Source: Mycobacterium senriense (GTDB lineage: Bacteria; Actinomycetota; Actinomycetes; Mycobacteriales; Mycobacteriaceae). Taken from it: 64,000 bases of DNA. Of this stretch, positions 8,541 to 18,663 are shown in pieces. Each line of letters starts with the position of its first letter. The first letter of the stretch is position 1. The stretch spans positions 1,550,001 to 1,614,000 of the forward strand of contig NZ_AP024828.1 in assembly GCF_019668465.1 (NCBI RefSeq), given 5' to 3'. The notes below the pieces were generated by a model. It made no database searches, was not told where the DNA came from, and worked only from the letters and a program-made list of their open reading frames with translations. A program made the position numbers and the translations under genes.

Positions 8541-8873
8541 ATGCCGTCTTTCCTCCGAGTTCGTGACTTAGACGCCACCACATGGCGCACGGCGACCTTG
8601 TCCACGCCGTTCGTCGTACAGATCGTCCTAGGACTGCTGCTCGCCACGATGTGGGTGCTGGGCAAAGGGATCTTCGCGACCGAACGCGGACACACCGAAC
8701 GCAGCTGGATGCTTCTCGCCGCCGCGATCACCACCGTGGTATCTCTTGCGGTCGCCGCGGCACTGTGGCAATCGCCTAGGCCGCGCAACCGCGGTCTTGC
8801 GCTTAGCATTGCGGGATCTTCCGCGACGGTGCTCATCGGTGGGATTGTTTACGCTTACTTGGTATTACGCTGA
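8541..8873 (+). CDS. Small three-helix membrane protein
   Basis: 110 residues with three predicted transmembrane helices at about 26-44, 58-78 and 86-108, short loops and a basic N-terminus (FLRVRDLDATTW). No recognisable domain. The ribosome site is weak (GAAAG upstream of ATG 8541). It lies 8-11 bases before another small membrane protein, so the two probably form a bicistronic unit. M. tuberculosis has pcnA directly followed by mutT4 as I recall, so this pair is likely an accessory insertion between conserved genes. The 223 bases upstream, back to the divergent pcnA start, would hold the promoters; I see no convincing operator. Confidence 0.65.
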   Translation: MPSFLRVRDLDATTWRTATLSTPFVVQIVLGLLLATMWVLGKGIFATERGHTERSWMLLAAAITTVVSLAVAAALWQSPRPRNRGLALSIAGSSATVLIGGIVYAYLVLR

Positions 8874-8884
8874 AAGGTCTTGTG

Positions 8885-9184
8885 ATGGCCGATGAATCGG
8901 TACTCCCGTTATCGCAATCGCGCTACGGGCCGGTCACTTTCGGGGTAGCGGTACTCCACGTCTTCATCGTCGAATTCACCACATGGCTTTTCATGCCGTA
9001 CTCGATCGTCTTTGTACTTCCCGTAGTCCTCGTCTACATGGCGATCGCAGCTCTGGTTATGCAGGCTTCGGGAACAGTGGGCCAGATCGGGCGTGGAATG
9101 CTCATCGGCAGCCTGTCCGGGCCACTCTCACTGCTGATCTTCGGTGCGCTGTGGGCAATCGCTCACGCGGTCGGCCCGATCTGA
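8885..9184 (+). CDS. Small three-helix membrane protein
   Basis: 99 residues from ATG 8885 (an overlapping GTG at 8882 is the alternative; GAAAGG precedes both). Hydrophobic segments lie at about 16-36, 39-58 and 72-95, with a Gly-rich loop between the second and third. The small size and pairing with the preceding gene suggest a membrane complex, but no family is recognised. It ends 85 bases before the preferred mutT4 start. Confidence 0.6.
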   Translation: MADESVLPLSQSRYGPVTFGVAVLHVFIVEFTTWLFMPYSIVFVLPVVLVYMAIAALVMQASGTVGQIGRGMLIGSLSGPLSLLIFGALWAIAHAVGPI

Positions 9185-9269
9185 CGAGTGACCTTCCGCC
9201 GCGCCCTCCCGCGCCCACCCGCGGCGAGTATCTCCGGCAGAAGATGCCGTGCCAGCTACTATCGCTTGG

Positions 9270-10004
9270 GTGTCGGACGGCGAACAAGGCAAACCACGTC
9301 GGCGCCGGGGGCGTCGCCGCGGCCGTGGCACCCCGGTTTCGTCCGAGAACCAAACCGCCGGTCAAGTGACCGGTGATTCGACGGCCACCAAGTCGCGCCG
9401 ATCCCGGGCGTCCCGCCGCGGACCCGATCAGCTGCGCACCGTGCACGAAACCTCGGCCGGGGGGCTGGTCATCGACGGGCTCGACGGACCGCGCGAGTCT
9501 CAGGTCGCCGCGTTGATCGGTCGCATCGACCGGCGGGGACGGATGCTGTGGTCGCTGCCCAAAGGGCACATCGAACTCGGCGAGACCGCCGAGCAGACCG
9601 CTATAAGAGAAGTGGCCGAAGAGACCGGCATCCGGGGCAGCGTGCTGGCCGCGCTGGGCCGTATCGACTACTGGTTCGTCACCGACGGCCGTCGTGTGCA
9701 CAAGACCGTGCACCACTATCTAATGCGGTTCTCCGGCGGTGAGCTGTCCGACGAAGATCTCGAAGTCGCCGAGGTGGCCTGGGTACCGATGGGCGAACTG
9801 CCGTCCCGGCTGGCCTACGCCGACGAGCGTCGCCTGGCCCGCGTGGCCGACGAGCTGATCGACAAGCTGCAGAGCGACGGTCCGGCCTCGCTTCCGCCGC
9901 TGCCGCCCAGCGCGCCGCGGCGCCGCCCGCAGACCCATTCGCGGACTCGGCATTCTGACAAACCGGCCGCAGGCCGGAAGAACGGCCACGGACCGGGGCC
10001 GTGA
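9270..10004 (+). CDS. mutT4: MutT4-like Nudix hydrolase
   Basis: 244 residues from GTG 9270 (M-S-D-G-E-Q, like M. tuberculosis Rv3908); an upstream in-frame GTG at 9249 is possible and neither has a strong ribosome site. A basic, Arg-rich N-terminal tail ([14 protein letters not shown]) precedes the Nudix domain. The complete Nudix box G-x5-E-x7-R-E-x2-E-E-x-G is present, starting [17 protein letters not shown]. The C-terminal ~45 residues are Pro/Arg-rich. Family role: hydrolysis of nucleoside-diphosphate derivatives. The stop overlaps the GTG of the next gene by four bases, indicating translational coupling. Confidence 0.85.
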   Translation: MSDGEQGKPRRRRGRRRGRGTPVSSENQTAGQVTGDSTATKSRRSRASRRGPDQLRTVHETSAGGLVIDGLDGPRESQVAALIGRIDRRGRMLWSLPKGHIELGETAEQTAIREVAEETGIRGSVLAALGRIDYWFVTDGRRVHKTVHHYLMRFSGGELSDEDLEVAEVAWVPMGELPSRLAYADERRLARVADELIDKLQSDGPASLPPLPPSAPRRRPQTHSRTRHSDKPAAGRKNGHGPGP

Positions 10005-12412
10005 CAGCTCCGCGTCTGCGTTGGGCCGGCTTGGTGCGGATCGCCGCCGTGCTCGCCATCGTGGCCGGACTCGCGGTGCTCACCGGGCCGGTTATGCCGC
10101 GGGCGGCCGCGGGCGAGCCCGGGGTGACGCCGTTCGTCCGGGTCCGCATCGATCAGGTCACCCCAGATGTGGTCACCACAACCAGTCCGCCCGTCGTGAC
10201 CGTCAGCGGCATGGTGACCAACATCGGCGACCGTCCGGTCCGCGACGTCATGGTCCGGCTCGAGCACGCCGGCGCGGTCACTGCCTCCGCGGGGTTGCGC
10301 ACCACACTGGACGGCGACACCGATGGCTATCAGGCCGCCGCGGATTTCCTCACGGTCGCGCCCGAACTGCAGCGCGGGCAGGAGGTGGGCTTCACCCTGT
10401 CGGCCCCGCTGCGCGCGTTAACCAAGCCATCGCTGGGCGTGGAGAAGCCCGGCATCTATCCCGTCCTGGTCAACGTGAACGGCACGCCCGACTACGGCGC
10501 GCCCGCCCGGCTGGACAACGCGCGCTTCCTGCTGCCCGCGGTCGGGGTCCCACCCGACCGCGCCGACGACGTCGGCTCGGCCGTCGCGCCCGACACCTCT
10601 AAACCGGTGTTGATGACCATGCTGTGGCCGCTGGCCGACCGGCCCCGGCTGGCTCCGGGGGTGCCGGGCGGGACCATCCCGGTGCGGCTGGTTGACGACG
10701 ACCTGGCCACCTCGTTGGCCAGCGGCGGCCGGCTCGACATCCTGCTGGCCTCGGCGGAAGTCGCAACCAGTCACGACGTCGACCCCGACGGGGCCGTCGG
10801 CCGCGCGCTGTGTCTGGCGATCGACCCGGACCTGCTGGTCACCGTCAATGCGATGACCGCCGGCTATGTCGTGTCCGATTCCCCCGACGGCCCGGCGCAG
10901 CTGCCCGGCACCCCCACCCACCCGGGCGGCGGGCAGGCCACCGCGACCGAATGGCTGAACCGCCTGCGCGCCCTCGCGCACCGGACCTGCGTGGCCCCGC
11001 TCCCCTACGCGCAGGCCGATCTGGATGCCGTGCAGCGCGTCAACGATCCCGGCCTGAGCGCCATCGCCACCACGAGCGCCAACAACATCATCGACAAGAT
11101 CCTGGACGTCTCCTCGATCCGCGGCGCCACGCTGGTGCCCGACGGCCCGCTGACCAGCCGCGCGGTCAAGCTGCTCGGCGCCAACGACAACACCGTCGCG
11201 ATCGCCGCCACCGACCTGTCGGCCGCCGAGGCGCAGGGCTCCTCGGAAACCGCCGTCGACACCGCGCCCCGGCGGTTGTCCCCGCAAGTCGTGGTCGCGC
11301 CGTTCGACCCCGCCGTGGGCGCCGCGCTGGCCGGAGCGGGGACCAACCCCGAGGTGCCGACGTACCTGGACCCGTCCCTGACGGTTCGGCTCGGACATGA
11401 TTCGGTGACCGCGCGCCGCCAGGACGCTCTGGGCTCGATCTTCTGGCACGCGCTGCGCCGCGACGACCCGCGCACCCAGATCCTGGTGCCGCCGACGACA
11501 TGGAACCTGCAGGCCGACGATGCGCAGGTCATCCTGACCGCGCTGACCACCACCATCCGCTCCGGTCTGGCGGTGCCGCGCCCGCTGCCCGCGGTGATCG
11601 CGGAGGCCAACCAGGCTGTGCAAGCCCACCCCGAACCCCCGCAGGAGGTCGGCAGCTATACGTCCGCGCGCGGCCAGTTCAGCGACGACGTCACCGCCGG
11701 CATCACAGCGCAGGTCGGCCGGCTGTGGGGCTTGACGTCATCGCTGATGACCGACGACCGCACCGGGCTGACCGGCGTCCAGTACACCGCGCCGCTGCGC
11801 GAGGACATGCTGCGCGCGCTGAGCCAGTCGGAACCGCCGGACACCCGCAGCGGGTTGGCCCAGCAGCGCCTGGCGGTGGTCGGTAAGACGGTCAACGACC
11901 TGTTCGGCGCGGTGACGATCGTCAACCCTGGCGGCTCCTACACCCTCGCCACCGAGCACAGCCCGCTGCCGCTGGCGCTGCACAACGGGCTGGCCGTCCC
12001 GATCCGGGTGAGGCTGCATGTCGACGCGCCGCCGGGCATGAACGTCACCGACGTCGGCCAGATCGAACTGCCGCCGGGTTACCTGCCGCTGCGCGTTCCG
12101 ATCGAAGTGAACTTCACCCAGCGGGTCGCCGTCGACGTCACCCTGCGGACCGCGGACGGTTTGCGGCTGGGCGAGCCCGTGCGGTTGTCGGTGCATTCCA
12201 ACGCCTACGGCAAGGTCCTGTTCGCGATCACGCTGTCGGCCGCGGCGGTGCTGGTCCTGCTGGCCGGCCGCCGGCTGTGGCACCGCTTCCGGGGCCAGCC
12301 CGACCGCGCCGACCTGGACCGCCCCGACCCACCCGATGCCCGGCACGCCGCCGACGCCGGCCAGGCCCGCGACGAGGCCGACCAGCCGGTCGAACAAGAG
12401 CACCGCGTATGA
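10001..12412 (+). CDS. DUF6049-like exported membrane-anchored protein (Rv3909-like)
   Basis: 803 residues. An N-terminal hydrophobic segment (about residues 10-30, followed by [10 protein letters not shown]) looks like a signal peptide. The long extracytoplasmic part has a beta-sandwich-like start ([19 protein letters not shown]) and ends in another ([19 protein letters not shown]). A C-terminal transmembrane helix at about 743-765 and a short charged tail anchor it. The start codon overlaps mutT4 and the stop overlaps murJ by ATGA, so it is translationally coupled to the lipid II flippase. Its position next to MurJ suggests a role in cell-wall assembly; no catalytic motif is recognised. Confidence 0.85.
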   Translation: MTAPRLRWAGLVRIAAVLAIVAGLAVLTGPVMPRAAAGEPGVTPFVRVRIDQVTPDVVTTTSPPVVTVSGMVTNIGDRPVRDVMVRLEHAGAVTASAGLRTTLDGDTDGYQAAADFLTVAPELQRGQEVGFTLSAPLRALTKPSLGVEKPGIYPVLVNVNGTPDYGAPARLDNARFLLPAVGVPPDRADDVGSAVAPDTSKPVLMTMLWPLADRPRLAPGVPGGTIPVRLVDDDLATSLASGGRLDILLASAEVATSHDVDPDGAVGRALCLAIDPDLLVTVNAMTAGYVVSDSPDGPAQLPGTPTHPGGGQATATEWLNRLRALAHRTCVAPLPYAQADLDAVQRVNDPGLSAIATTSANNIIDKILDVSSIRGATLVPDGPLTSRAVKLLGANDNTVAIAATDLSAAEAQGSSETAVDTAPRRLSPQVVVAPFDPAVGAALAGAGTNPEVPTYLDPSLTVRLGHDSVTARRQDALGSIFWHALRRDDPRTQILVPPTTWNLQADDAQVILTALTTTIRSGLAVPRPLPAVIAEANQAVQAHPEPPQEVGSYTSARGQFSDDVTAGITAQVGRLWGLTSSLMTDDRTGLTGVQYTAPLREDMLRALSQSEPPDTRSGLAQQRLAVVGKTVNDLFGAVTIVNPGGSYTLATEHSPLPLALHNGLAVPIRVRLHVDAPPGMNVTDVGQIELPPGYLPLRVPIEVNFTQRVAVDVTLRTADGLRLGEPVRLSVHSNAYGKVLFAITLSAAAVLVLLAGRRLWHRFRGQPDRADLDRPDPPDARHAADAGQARDEADQPVEQEHRV

Positions 12413-15400
12413 CCCCCGCTTATCGGCAGGCCCAACCACACCATCGCCTGCCCGAACCGCCCCGCCATTCCCGGATGCAGGGCTCACCGCCGACCGGTCC
12501 GTTGCCGCCCGTTGCCGCCGAGATCGATCGCCGGCGCCCCGAGCTGTCCGACGCGGCGCTGGTGTCGCGGTCGTGGGGGATGGCCTTCGCCACGTTGATC
12601 AGCCGGCTCACCGGCTTCGCCCGGGTGGTGCTGCTGGCCGCGATTCTGGGTGCGGCGTTGTCCAGCGCGTTCTCGGTGGCCAACCAGCTGCCCAACCTGG
12701 TGGCGGCCCTCGTGCTGGAGGCGACGTTCACCGCGATCTTCGTGCCGGTGCTGGCGCGCGCCGAGCAGAGCGACCCCGACGGCGGCGCGGCGTTCGTGCG
12801 GCGTCTGGTCACGTTGACGACGGCGCTGCTGGTCTTCGCCACTGTGCTTTCGGTGGTGGCCGCCCCGCTGCTGGTGCGGCTGATGCTGGGCCGCAACCCG
12901 CAAGTCAACGAGCCGCTCACCATCGCGTTCGCCTACCTGCTACTCCCCCAGGTCCTGGCCTACGGGCTGACATCGGTGTTCATGGCGATCCTGAACAACC
13001 GCAACGTGTTTGGGCCCACGGCGTGGGCACCGGTCCTCAACAACCTCGTCGCGCTGGTCACCCTCGGGGTCTACGCGCTGGTGCCGGGCGAGCTCTCGGT
13101 CGATCCCGTCCGGATGGGCAACGCCAAGCTGCTGGTGCTCGCCGTCGGCACCACGCTGGGCGTGTTCGCCCAGACCGGACTGCTGCTGGTGGCGCTGCGA
13201 CGCCAGCGCGTCGACCTACGCCCCCTGTGGGGAATCGACCAGCGGCTCAAGCGCTTTGGCACCATGGCCGCCGCGATGGTGCTCTACGTGCTGATCAGCC
13301 AGCTCGGCCTGGTGGTCGGCAACCAGATCGCCAGTACCGCGGCGGCATCCGGCCCCGCGATCTACAACTACACGTGGCTGGTCCTGATGCTGCCGTTCGG
13401 CATGATCGGCGTGACCGTGCTGACCGTGGTGATGCCGCGGCTGAGCCGCAACGCCGCCGCCGACGACACCAAAGCCGTGCTGGGTGACCTCTCGCTGGCG
13501 ACCCGGCTGACATTGATCACCCTGATCCCGATCGTGGCGTTCATGACGGTCGGCGGTCCGGCGATGGGCAGCGCGCTGTTCGCCTACGGCCATTTCGGAA
13601 ACGTCGACGCCGGATACCTGGGCGCCGCGATCACCCTGTCGGCCTTCACGCTGATTCCCTACGGCCTGGTGCTGCTGCAGCTGCGGGTGTTCTACGCGCG
13701 CGAACAGCCGTGGACGCCGATCGTCATCATCCTGGTCATTACGGCCGTCAAGATCCTGGGCTCTGTGCTGGCACCGCACCTCACCGATGACCCCAAGCTG
13801 GTGGCCGGTTTCCTGGGGCTGGCCAACGGCATCGGATTCCTGGCCGGCGCCGTCATCGGCTACGTCCTGCTGCGACGCGCCCTGCTGTCGGTCGGTGGCC
13901 ACCTGATCGGCGTGGGTGAAGTCCGCACCATCCTGGTGACGCTCACCGCGTCGATGCTGGCCGGATTGATTGCCCATGTGATCGACCGGCTGCTCGGGCT
14001 GAACCGGCTCACCGAGCACGGCGGCGCCGGTTCCCTGCTTCGCCTGCTGGTGCTGGGGCTGATCATGCTGCCGATCACGGCCGCCGTCATGCTGCGCGCT
14101 CAAGTCCCCGAGGCACGGGCGGCGCTGGACGTGCTCCGGTACCGCATCACGGGCCGCGGACCGCGCCCCCGCAAACCGAGTGCCAAGGATCGATCGTCCC
14201 ACCGGCGCCCGGTCACGTACCCTGAGCAGAGGAATTCGTCCCCGCCTGGGGTAAATGCGGTCCAGGAGCCGATCCGGCGCAGGCCTCCGGAGCGGGCAAA
14301 CCGAGCCCGGCTAGTGAAAGGACCGGAGGTGACCGATCGCCCGATCGAGAGCGCAGCCCCCGGCGCTGGGCCTGGCGCAGGCTCAGGTACCTCGCTGCCG
14401 CGGCCGGTCGCCGACGACTTTCAGCCTGACATTCCGGCCGACGAGCCCAAGCGGCCCGCCCCGCGCCCGTCCGACAAGGCCAACGACGATATCCCCGGCG
14501 AAGCCCGGCGGGCACCGACCCCGTTCGAAGCGCCGCGCGAACGTCGCGCGGATTCCGCCGGAGACGACGTGCACCTGGTCCCCGGCGCCCGCATCGCCGG
14601 CGGCCGCTACCGCCTGCTGGTCTTCCACGGCGGCGCCCCACCGCTGCAGTTCTGGCAGGCGCTGGACACCGCGCTGGACCGGCAGGTGGCGCTGACCTTC
14701 GTCGACCCGGACGGGGCCCTGCCCGGTGAGGTCCTGCAGGAGATCTTGTCGCGCACCCTGCGGCTCAGCCGCATCGACAAGCCCGGTATCGCCCGCGTGC
14801 TCGACGTGGTGCACACCGGCGCCGGCGGCCTCGTCGTCTCCGAGTGGATTCGCGGTGGCTCGCTGCAGGAGGTGGCGGACACCGCACCCTCACCGGTGGG
14901 CGCGGTACGGGCCATGCAGTCGCTGGCCGCCGCCGCGGACGCGGCCCACCGCGCCGGCGTCGCCCTGTCGATCGACCACCCCAGCCGGGTCCGGGTCAGC
15001 ATCGAGGGCGATGTGGTGCTGGCATACCCGGCGACCATGCCCGACGCCAACCCGCAGGACGACATCCGCGGCATCGGTGCCGCGCTCTACGCCTTGCTGG
15101 TCAACCGCTGGCCCATCGTGGAGAGCGGGGTGCGCAGCGGGCTCGCGGCGGCCGAGCGCGACTCCTCGGGCAACCCCGTCGAACCCATGTCCCTCGACCG
15201 CGACATCCCCTTCCAAATCTCCGCCGTCGCCGTCCGCGCGGTCCAGGAGGACGGCGGAATACGCAGCGCCTCAACGCTTTTGAACCTGCTCCAGCAGGCC
15301 ACCGCGGTCGCCGACCGCACCGAGGTCCTCGGCCCGATCGACGATTCGCCTTCGCCGTCGACGGCTCTGATCTCACCGGGTCAGGAGCAGGCGACCTTCG

Positions 15401-16053
15401 CGCGCCGGCGGCGCAATGTGCTCATCGGAGTCGGCGCCGGCCTCGCCGTCATCGTGGTCGCCCTGCTCGTGCTGGCGTCGATCGTGAGCAAGATCTTCGG
15501 CAACGTCGGCGGCGGCCTGAACAAGGACGAGCTCGGGCTGAACGGCCCCTCGTCGTCGTCGTCCGCGCCGGCCTCGGCGCCCGCCCCATCCGCGGCCGCG
15601 GGCAGCGTCGTCAAACCCACCAAGGCGACCGTCTTCTCCCCCGACGGCGACGCCGACAATGCGGGGACGGCCGGGCAGGCGATCGACGGCGATCCCTCGA
15701 CGGCCTGGGCGACCGAGGTCTACAGCGACGCCGTCCCCTTCCCCAGCTTCAAGCAGGGCGAGGGGCTGATCTTGCAGCTGCCCAGCCCCACCGTGATCGG
15801 CCAAGTCAGCATCGACACCCCCAGCAACGGAACCAAGGTCGAGATCCGCGCAGCCTCCTCGCCCAGCCCGTCCAGCCTCAACGACACGACCGTGCTGGCG
15901 CCGGCCTTCACGCTCAAACCCGGCCACAACGTCATTCCGGTCAAGGCCGGCTCACCGACGTCGAATTTGCTGGTGTGGATCTCCACGCTGGGCTCCACCA
16001 ACGGGAAGAGCCAAGCGGGCTTTTCGGAGATCACGGTCCAGGCCGCGTCCTGA
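12409..16053 (+). CDS. murJ: Lipid II flippase MurJ (MviN) with pseudokinase and extracytoplasmic domains
   Basis: 1214 residues from ATG 12409, which overlaps the preceding stop. Residues ~45-580 are a polytopic MurJ/MviN flippase (WGMAFATLISRLTGFARV at its start, ~14 helices). A charged linker leads to a cytoplasmic kinase-like domain at ~720-960 that keeps the fold signature (ARIAGGRYRLL) but lacks the HRD catalytic loop (SIDHPSR instead) and DFG, so it is a pseudokinase. A transmembrane helix (~1001-1025), a Ser/Ala/Pro linker and a ~150-residue extracytoplasmic domain follow. Known: in mycobacteria PknB phosphorylates this pseudokinase, which then recruits FhaA; both are encoded here (44185 and 52320). 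It exports lipid II for peptidoglycan synthesis. Confidence 0.92.
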   Translation: MTPAYRQAQPHHRLPEPPRHSRMQGSPPTGPLPPVAAEIDRRRPELSDAALVSRSWGMAFATLISRLTGFARVVLLAAILGAALSSAFSVANQLPNLVAALVLEATFTAIFVPVLARAEQSDPDGGAAFVRRLVTLTTALLVFATVLSVVAAPLLVRLMLGRNPQVNEPLTIAFAYLLLPQVLAYGLTSVFMAILNNRNVFGPTAWAPVLNNLVALVTLGVYALVPGELSVDPVRMGNAKLLVLAVGTTLGVFAQTGLLLVALRRQRVDLRPLWGIDQRLKRFGTMAAAMVLYVLISQLGLVVGNQIASTAAASGPAIYNYTWLVLMLPFGMIGVTVLTVVMPRLSRNAAADDTKAVLGDLSLATRLTLITLIPIVAFMTVGGPAMGSALFAYGHFGNVDAGYLGAAITLSAFTLIPYGLVLLQLRVFYAREQPWTPIVIILVITAVKILGSVLAPHLTDDPKLVAGFLGLANGIGFLAGAVIGYVLLRRALLSVGGHLIGVGEVRTILVTLTASMLAGLIAHVIDRLLGLNRLTEHGGAGSLLRLLVLGLIMLPITAAVMLRAQVPEARAALDVLRYRITGRGPRPRKPSAKDRSSHRRPVTYPEQRNSSPPGVNAVQEPIRRRPPERANRARLVKGPEVTDRPIESAAPGAGPGAGSGTSLPRPVADDFQPDIPADEPKRPAPRPSDKANDDIPGEARRAPTPFEAPRERRADSAGDDVHLVPGARIAGGRYRLLVFHGGAPPLQFWQALDTALDRQVALTFVDPDGALPGEVLQEILSRTLRLSRIDKPGIARVLDVVHTGAGGLVVSEWIRGGSLQEVADTAPSPVGAVRAMQSLAAAADAAHRAGVALSIDHPSRVRVSIEGDVVLAYPATMPDANPQDDIRGIGAALYALLVNRWPIVESGVRSGLAAAERDSSGNPVEPMSLDRDIPFQISAVAVRAVQEDGGIRSASTLLNLLQQATAVADRTEVLGPIDDSPSPSTALISPGQEQATFARRRRNVLIGVGAGLAVIVVALLVLASIVSKIFGNVGGGLNKDELGLNGPSSSSSAPASAPAPSAAAGSVVKPTKATVFSPDGDADNAGTAGQAIDGDPSTAWATEVYSDAVPFPSFKQGEGLILQLPSPTVIGQVSIDTPSNGTKVEIRAASSPSPSSLNDTTVLAPAFTLKPGHNVIPVKAGSPTSNLLVWISTLGSTNGKSQAGFSEITVQAAS

Positions 16054-16131
16054 TCCGCGGGCCATTCACACACTCACACAACCTGTTGCGAGTGAAGTGC
16101 CGCGGCATACGCAATTGGTTAATGTCCGCCC

Positions 16132-16719
16132 GTGGGCTTCGGGAGAAACGCCGAGCAAGAGCGCAGTGACGCCGAGCTGCTAGCGGCCCATGTGGCCGGC
16201 GATCGGTACGCCTTCAGCGAGCTTTTCCTCCGCCACCAGCGGCACCTGCATCGGCTCGCCCGCCTGACCACCCGCACCCCCGAGGACGCGGAGGACGCGC
16301 TACAGGACGCCATGCTCTCCGCTCACCGCGGCGCCGGCGCATTCCGGCATGACGCCGCCGTCGGCAGCTGGCTGCATCGCATCGTCGTCAACGCCTGCCT
16401 GGACCGGCTGCGCCGCACCAAAGCGCACCCGACCGTGCCGCTGGAAGACATCTATCCGGTGGCCGATCGCACGGCTCAGGTCGAGACCACGATGGCGGTG
16501 CAGCGCGCCCTGATGCGGCTTCCGGTCGAGCAGCGGGCCGCGGTGGTGGCCGTCGACATGCAGGGGTATTCGGTGGCCGACACCGCCCGCCTGCTCGGCG
16601 TCGCCGAAGGCACGATCAAGAGCCGCTGCGCTCGCGGCCGGGTGCGGCTCGCCGAACTGCTGGGCTACCTCAACGCCGGCGCGCACGCCCTGCCCGACGC
16701 CGCCGCCGGCCAGGCCTGA
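16132..16719 (+). CDS. sigM: ECF sigma factor SigM
   Basis: 195 residues. Region 2 is at about 25-90 (FSELFLRHQRHLHRLARL; DAEDALQDAMLSAHR; SWLHRIVVNACLDRLRR) and region 4 at about 125-178 (LPVEQRAAVVAVDMQGYSV; GVAEGTIKSRCARGR). The start is GTG 16132; there is no clear Shine-Dalgarno site, so leaderless or weak initiation is possible. It lies between murJ and its anti-sigma gene, the order of M. tuberculosis Rv3910-Rv3912. Known: SigM in mycobacteria controls some esx genes and surface-lipid genes. Confidence 0.93.
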   Translation: MGFGRNAEQERSDAELLAAHVAGDRYAFSELFLRHQRHLHRLARLTTRTPEDAEDALQDAMLSAHRGAGAFRHDAAVGSWLHRIVVNACLDRLRRTKAHPTVPLEDIYPVADRTAQVETTMAVQRALMRLPVEQRAAVVAVDMQGYSVADTARLLGVAEGTIKSRCARGRVRLAELLGYLNAGAHALPDAAAGQA

Positions 16720-16791
16720 ACCTCTCCGCGTCCGGCCGCCCCCGCGGGCCATGCGTGGCCATCGGTGCGTGCATGACGGACACTAGGTCCG

Positions 16792-17562
16792 ATGAACGCA
16801 GCGGACGACGACGCGGCGGATGACCGCAGTGCGGGATCAGACCCACCGCTGACCGTCGAACTGCTCGCCGACCTGCAGGCCGGCATTCTCGACGACGAGG
16901 CCGCCACCCGTGTCCGCAGCCAAGTCCGCGCCGACCCGCACGCCGCCGACGTGCTAAACGCCTTGAATCGAGTCCGCCGCGACGTCGCCGCCGTCGGCGC
17001 CGATCCGGGCGCGCCACCCGACCCTCCCCCACAGGTGACCGGCCGAGTTTCGGCGGCGTTGCGCGCCGCGGATCCTGCGTCCACCGACGAGAACGGCCCG
17101 GTCGATCATTCCGCACGCCCACACCTGCGTCCGGCCCGCACCATCGCGGCCGCCGCCGGCGTGTGCGCGGCGCTCGCCGCGATCGGCTTCGGGACCGTCG
17201 CCCTGCTGCACGTGCCCGAACCCGCCCCGGACACCCCCGGCGATATCCAGCACATCACGGTGTCGACCTCGCCGATGGAAATCCCGCTTTCGCAGAACGA
17301 AATCCTCGGCCTGCTCGGCCGCAGCCCCGACTACGGCACACTCAACGACCCGGCGCGGCGCGCCTCCTGCCTCACCGGTCTCGGCTATCCCGCGTCCACG
17401 CAGGTCCTGGGGGCGCGCCCGGTCGAAATCAACGCCCGCCCCGGAATCGTTCTGGTCATCCCCGGTGACAGCCCGCACATCCTGGCCGTGTTCGCGGTAT
17501 CGCCGAACTGCAGCGCCGCCGATACCGGACTACTGGCCAATACCCAGGTCCCCCGCCCCTAA
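16792..17562 (+). CDS. rsmA: Anti-SigM factor, membrane protein
   Basis: 256 residues. The cytoplasmic N-terminal ~105 residues (LTVELLADLQAGILDDEAA) would bind SigM. One transmembrane helix lies at about 118-140 (IAAAAGVCAALAAIGFGTVA), and the ~110-residue outer domain contains single cysteines in ASCLTGLG and SPNCSAADTG that could pair. It has no HxxxCxxC zinc motif, so it is not of the zinc-binding anti-sigma type. It follows sigM by 72 bases, as in the Rv3911-Rv3912 pair. Function is inferred from position and topology. Confidence 0.85.
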   Translation: MNAADDDAADDRSAGSDPPLTVELLADLQAGILDDEAATRVRSQVRADPHAADVLNALNRVRRDVAAVGADPGAPPDPPPQVTGRVSAALRAADPASTDENGPVDHSARPHLRPARTIAAAAGVCAALAAIGFGTVALLHVPEPAPDTPGDIQHITVSTSPMEIPLSQNEILGLLGRSPDYGTLNDPARRASCLTGLGYPASTQVLGARPVEINARPGIVLVIPGDSPHILAVFAVSPNCSAADTGLLANTQVPRP

Positions 17563-17588
17563 TGTGGTCCCATGGGTACGACACACCC

Positions 17589-17616
17589 GGGAACAGCCGT
17601 ACCTACGCTGGCGTTT
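17589..17616 (+). promoter_or_regulatory. SigH-type ECF promoter of trxB2-trxC
   Basis: GGGAAC at 17589-17594 and CGTT at 17612-17615 are separated by 17 bases, matching the mycobacterial SigH/SigE consensus (GGAAC, 16-19 bases, GTT). The element sits 37 bases before the trxB2 start. Known: trxB2-trxC of M. tuberculosis is SigH-controlled under thiol-oxidative and heat stress. Confidence 0.65.
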
Positions 17617-17652
17617 ACACAGATCCAGAGATGAATCGCTTGAAAGGTTTTA

Positions 17653-18663
17653 ATGACCGCCGACACAGTGCATGACGTGATCGTTATTGGTTCGGGTCCT
17701 GCGGGGTATACCGCGGCGTTGTATGCGGCGCGGGCGCAGTTGGCGCCGGTGGTGTTTGAGGGGACGTCGTTTGGTGGGGCGTTGATGACGACGACCGAGG
17801 TGGAGAATTTCCCGGGGTTTCGCGACGGGATCACGGGTCCGGAGTTGATGGATCAGATGCGTGAGCAGGCGTTGCGGTTCGGGGCGGATCTGCGGATGGA
17901 AGACGTCGAATCGGTGTCGCTGGACGGGCCGGTGAAGTCGGTGACCACCGCCGAGGGTGAGACGGTGCGGGCGCGGTCGGTGATTTTGGCGATGGGTGCG
18001 GCGGCGCGTTATTTGGGGGTGCCCGGTGAGCAGGAGTTGTTGGGCCGCGGCGTGTCGTCGTGTGCGACCTGTGATGGGTTCTTTTTCAAGGACCAGGACA
18101 TTGCGGTGATCGGGGGTGGTGACTCGGCGATGGAGGAGGCCACGTTTTTGACCCGCTTTGCCCGCAGTGTGACGTTGGTGCACCGCCGCGACGAGTTCCG
18201 CGCGTCGCGGATCATGCTGGACCGCGCCCGCGCGAACGACAAGATCACGATCTTGACGAACAAGGCGGTGGAGGCGGTCGAGGGTGAGCAGACCGTGACC
18301 GGGGTGCGGCTGCGTGATACCGGCACCGGTGAGGTGTCCACGTTGGCGGTGAGCGGGGTGTTCGTGGCGATCGGGCATGACCCGCGTTCGGAGTTGGTGC
18401 GCGACGTGCTGCAGACCGACCCTGAGGGTTATGTGCTGGTCCAAGGCCGCACCACCAGTACGTCGATTGATGGGGTGTTCGCCGCCGGGGACCTGGTGGA
18501 TCGCACCTACCGCCAGGCCGTCACCGCCGCGGGCAGCGGCTGCTCGGCCGCCATCGACGCCGAACGCTGGCTCGCCGACCACGAAGAGGCCAGCGCCGCC
18601 GCACAGGGCGACGCCACCGAATTTCCGGGCAGTACCGACACATTGATTGGAGCGCCACAATGA
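17653..18663 (+). CDS. trxB2: Thioredoxin reductase
   Basis: 336 residues. It has an FAD-binding motif [16 protein letters not shown] (about 11-26), an NADPH motif [12 protein letters not shown], the redox-active C-A-T-C pair ([10 protein letters not shown]) and a C-terminal FAD motif [16 protein letters not shown]. It reduces thioredoxin with NADPH. The start ATG is preceded by GAAAGG. The stop overlaps the trxC ATG (ATGA). Its first ~820 bases use G/T-ending codons (TTG, GTG, GGG, GTT) far more than the C-rich neighbours, then composition switches to C-rich near 18480. Confidence 0.96.
   Translation: MTADTVHDVIVIGSGPAGYTAALYAARAQLAPVVFEGTSFGGALMTTTEVENFPGFRDGITGPELMDQMREQALRFGADLRMEDVESVSLDGPVKSVTTAEGETVRARSVILAMGAAARYLGVPGEQELLGRGVSSCATCDGFFFKDQDIAVIGGGDSAMEEATFLTRFARSVTLVHRRDEFRASRIMLDRARANDKITILTNKAVEAVEGEQTVTGVRLRDTGTGEVSTLAVSGVFVAIGHDPRSELVRDVLQTDPEGYVLVQGRTTSTSIDGVFAAGDLVDRTYRQAVTAAGSGCSAAIDAERWLADHEEASAAAQGDATEFPGSTDTLIGAPQ

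Noticed and set aside
14844..16169. 441-residue frame overlapping murJ
   Set aside because: Arg/Pro/Gly-rich shadow of the pseudokinase region.
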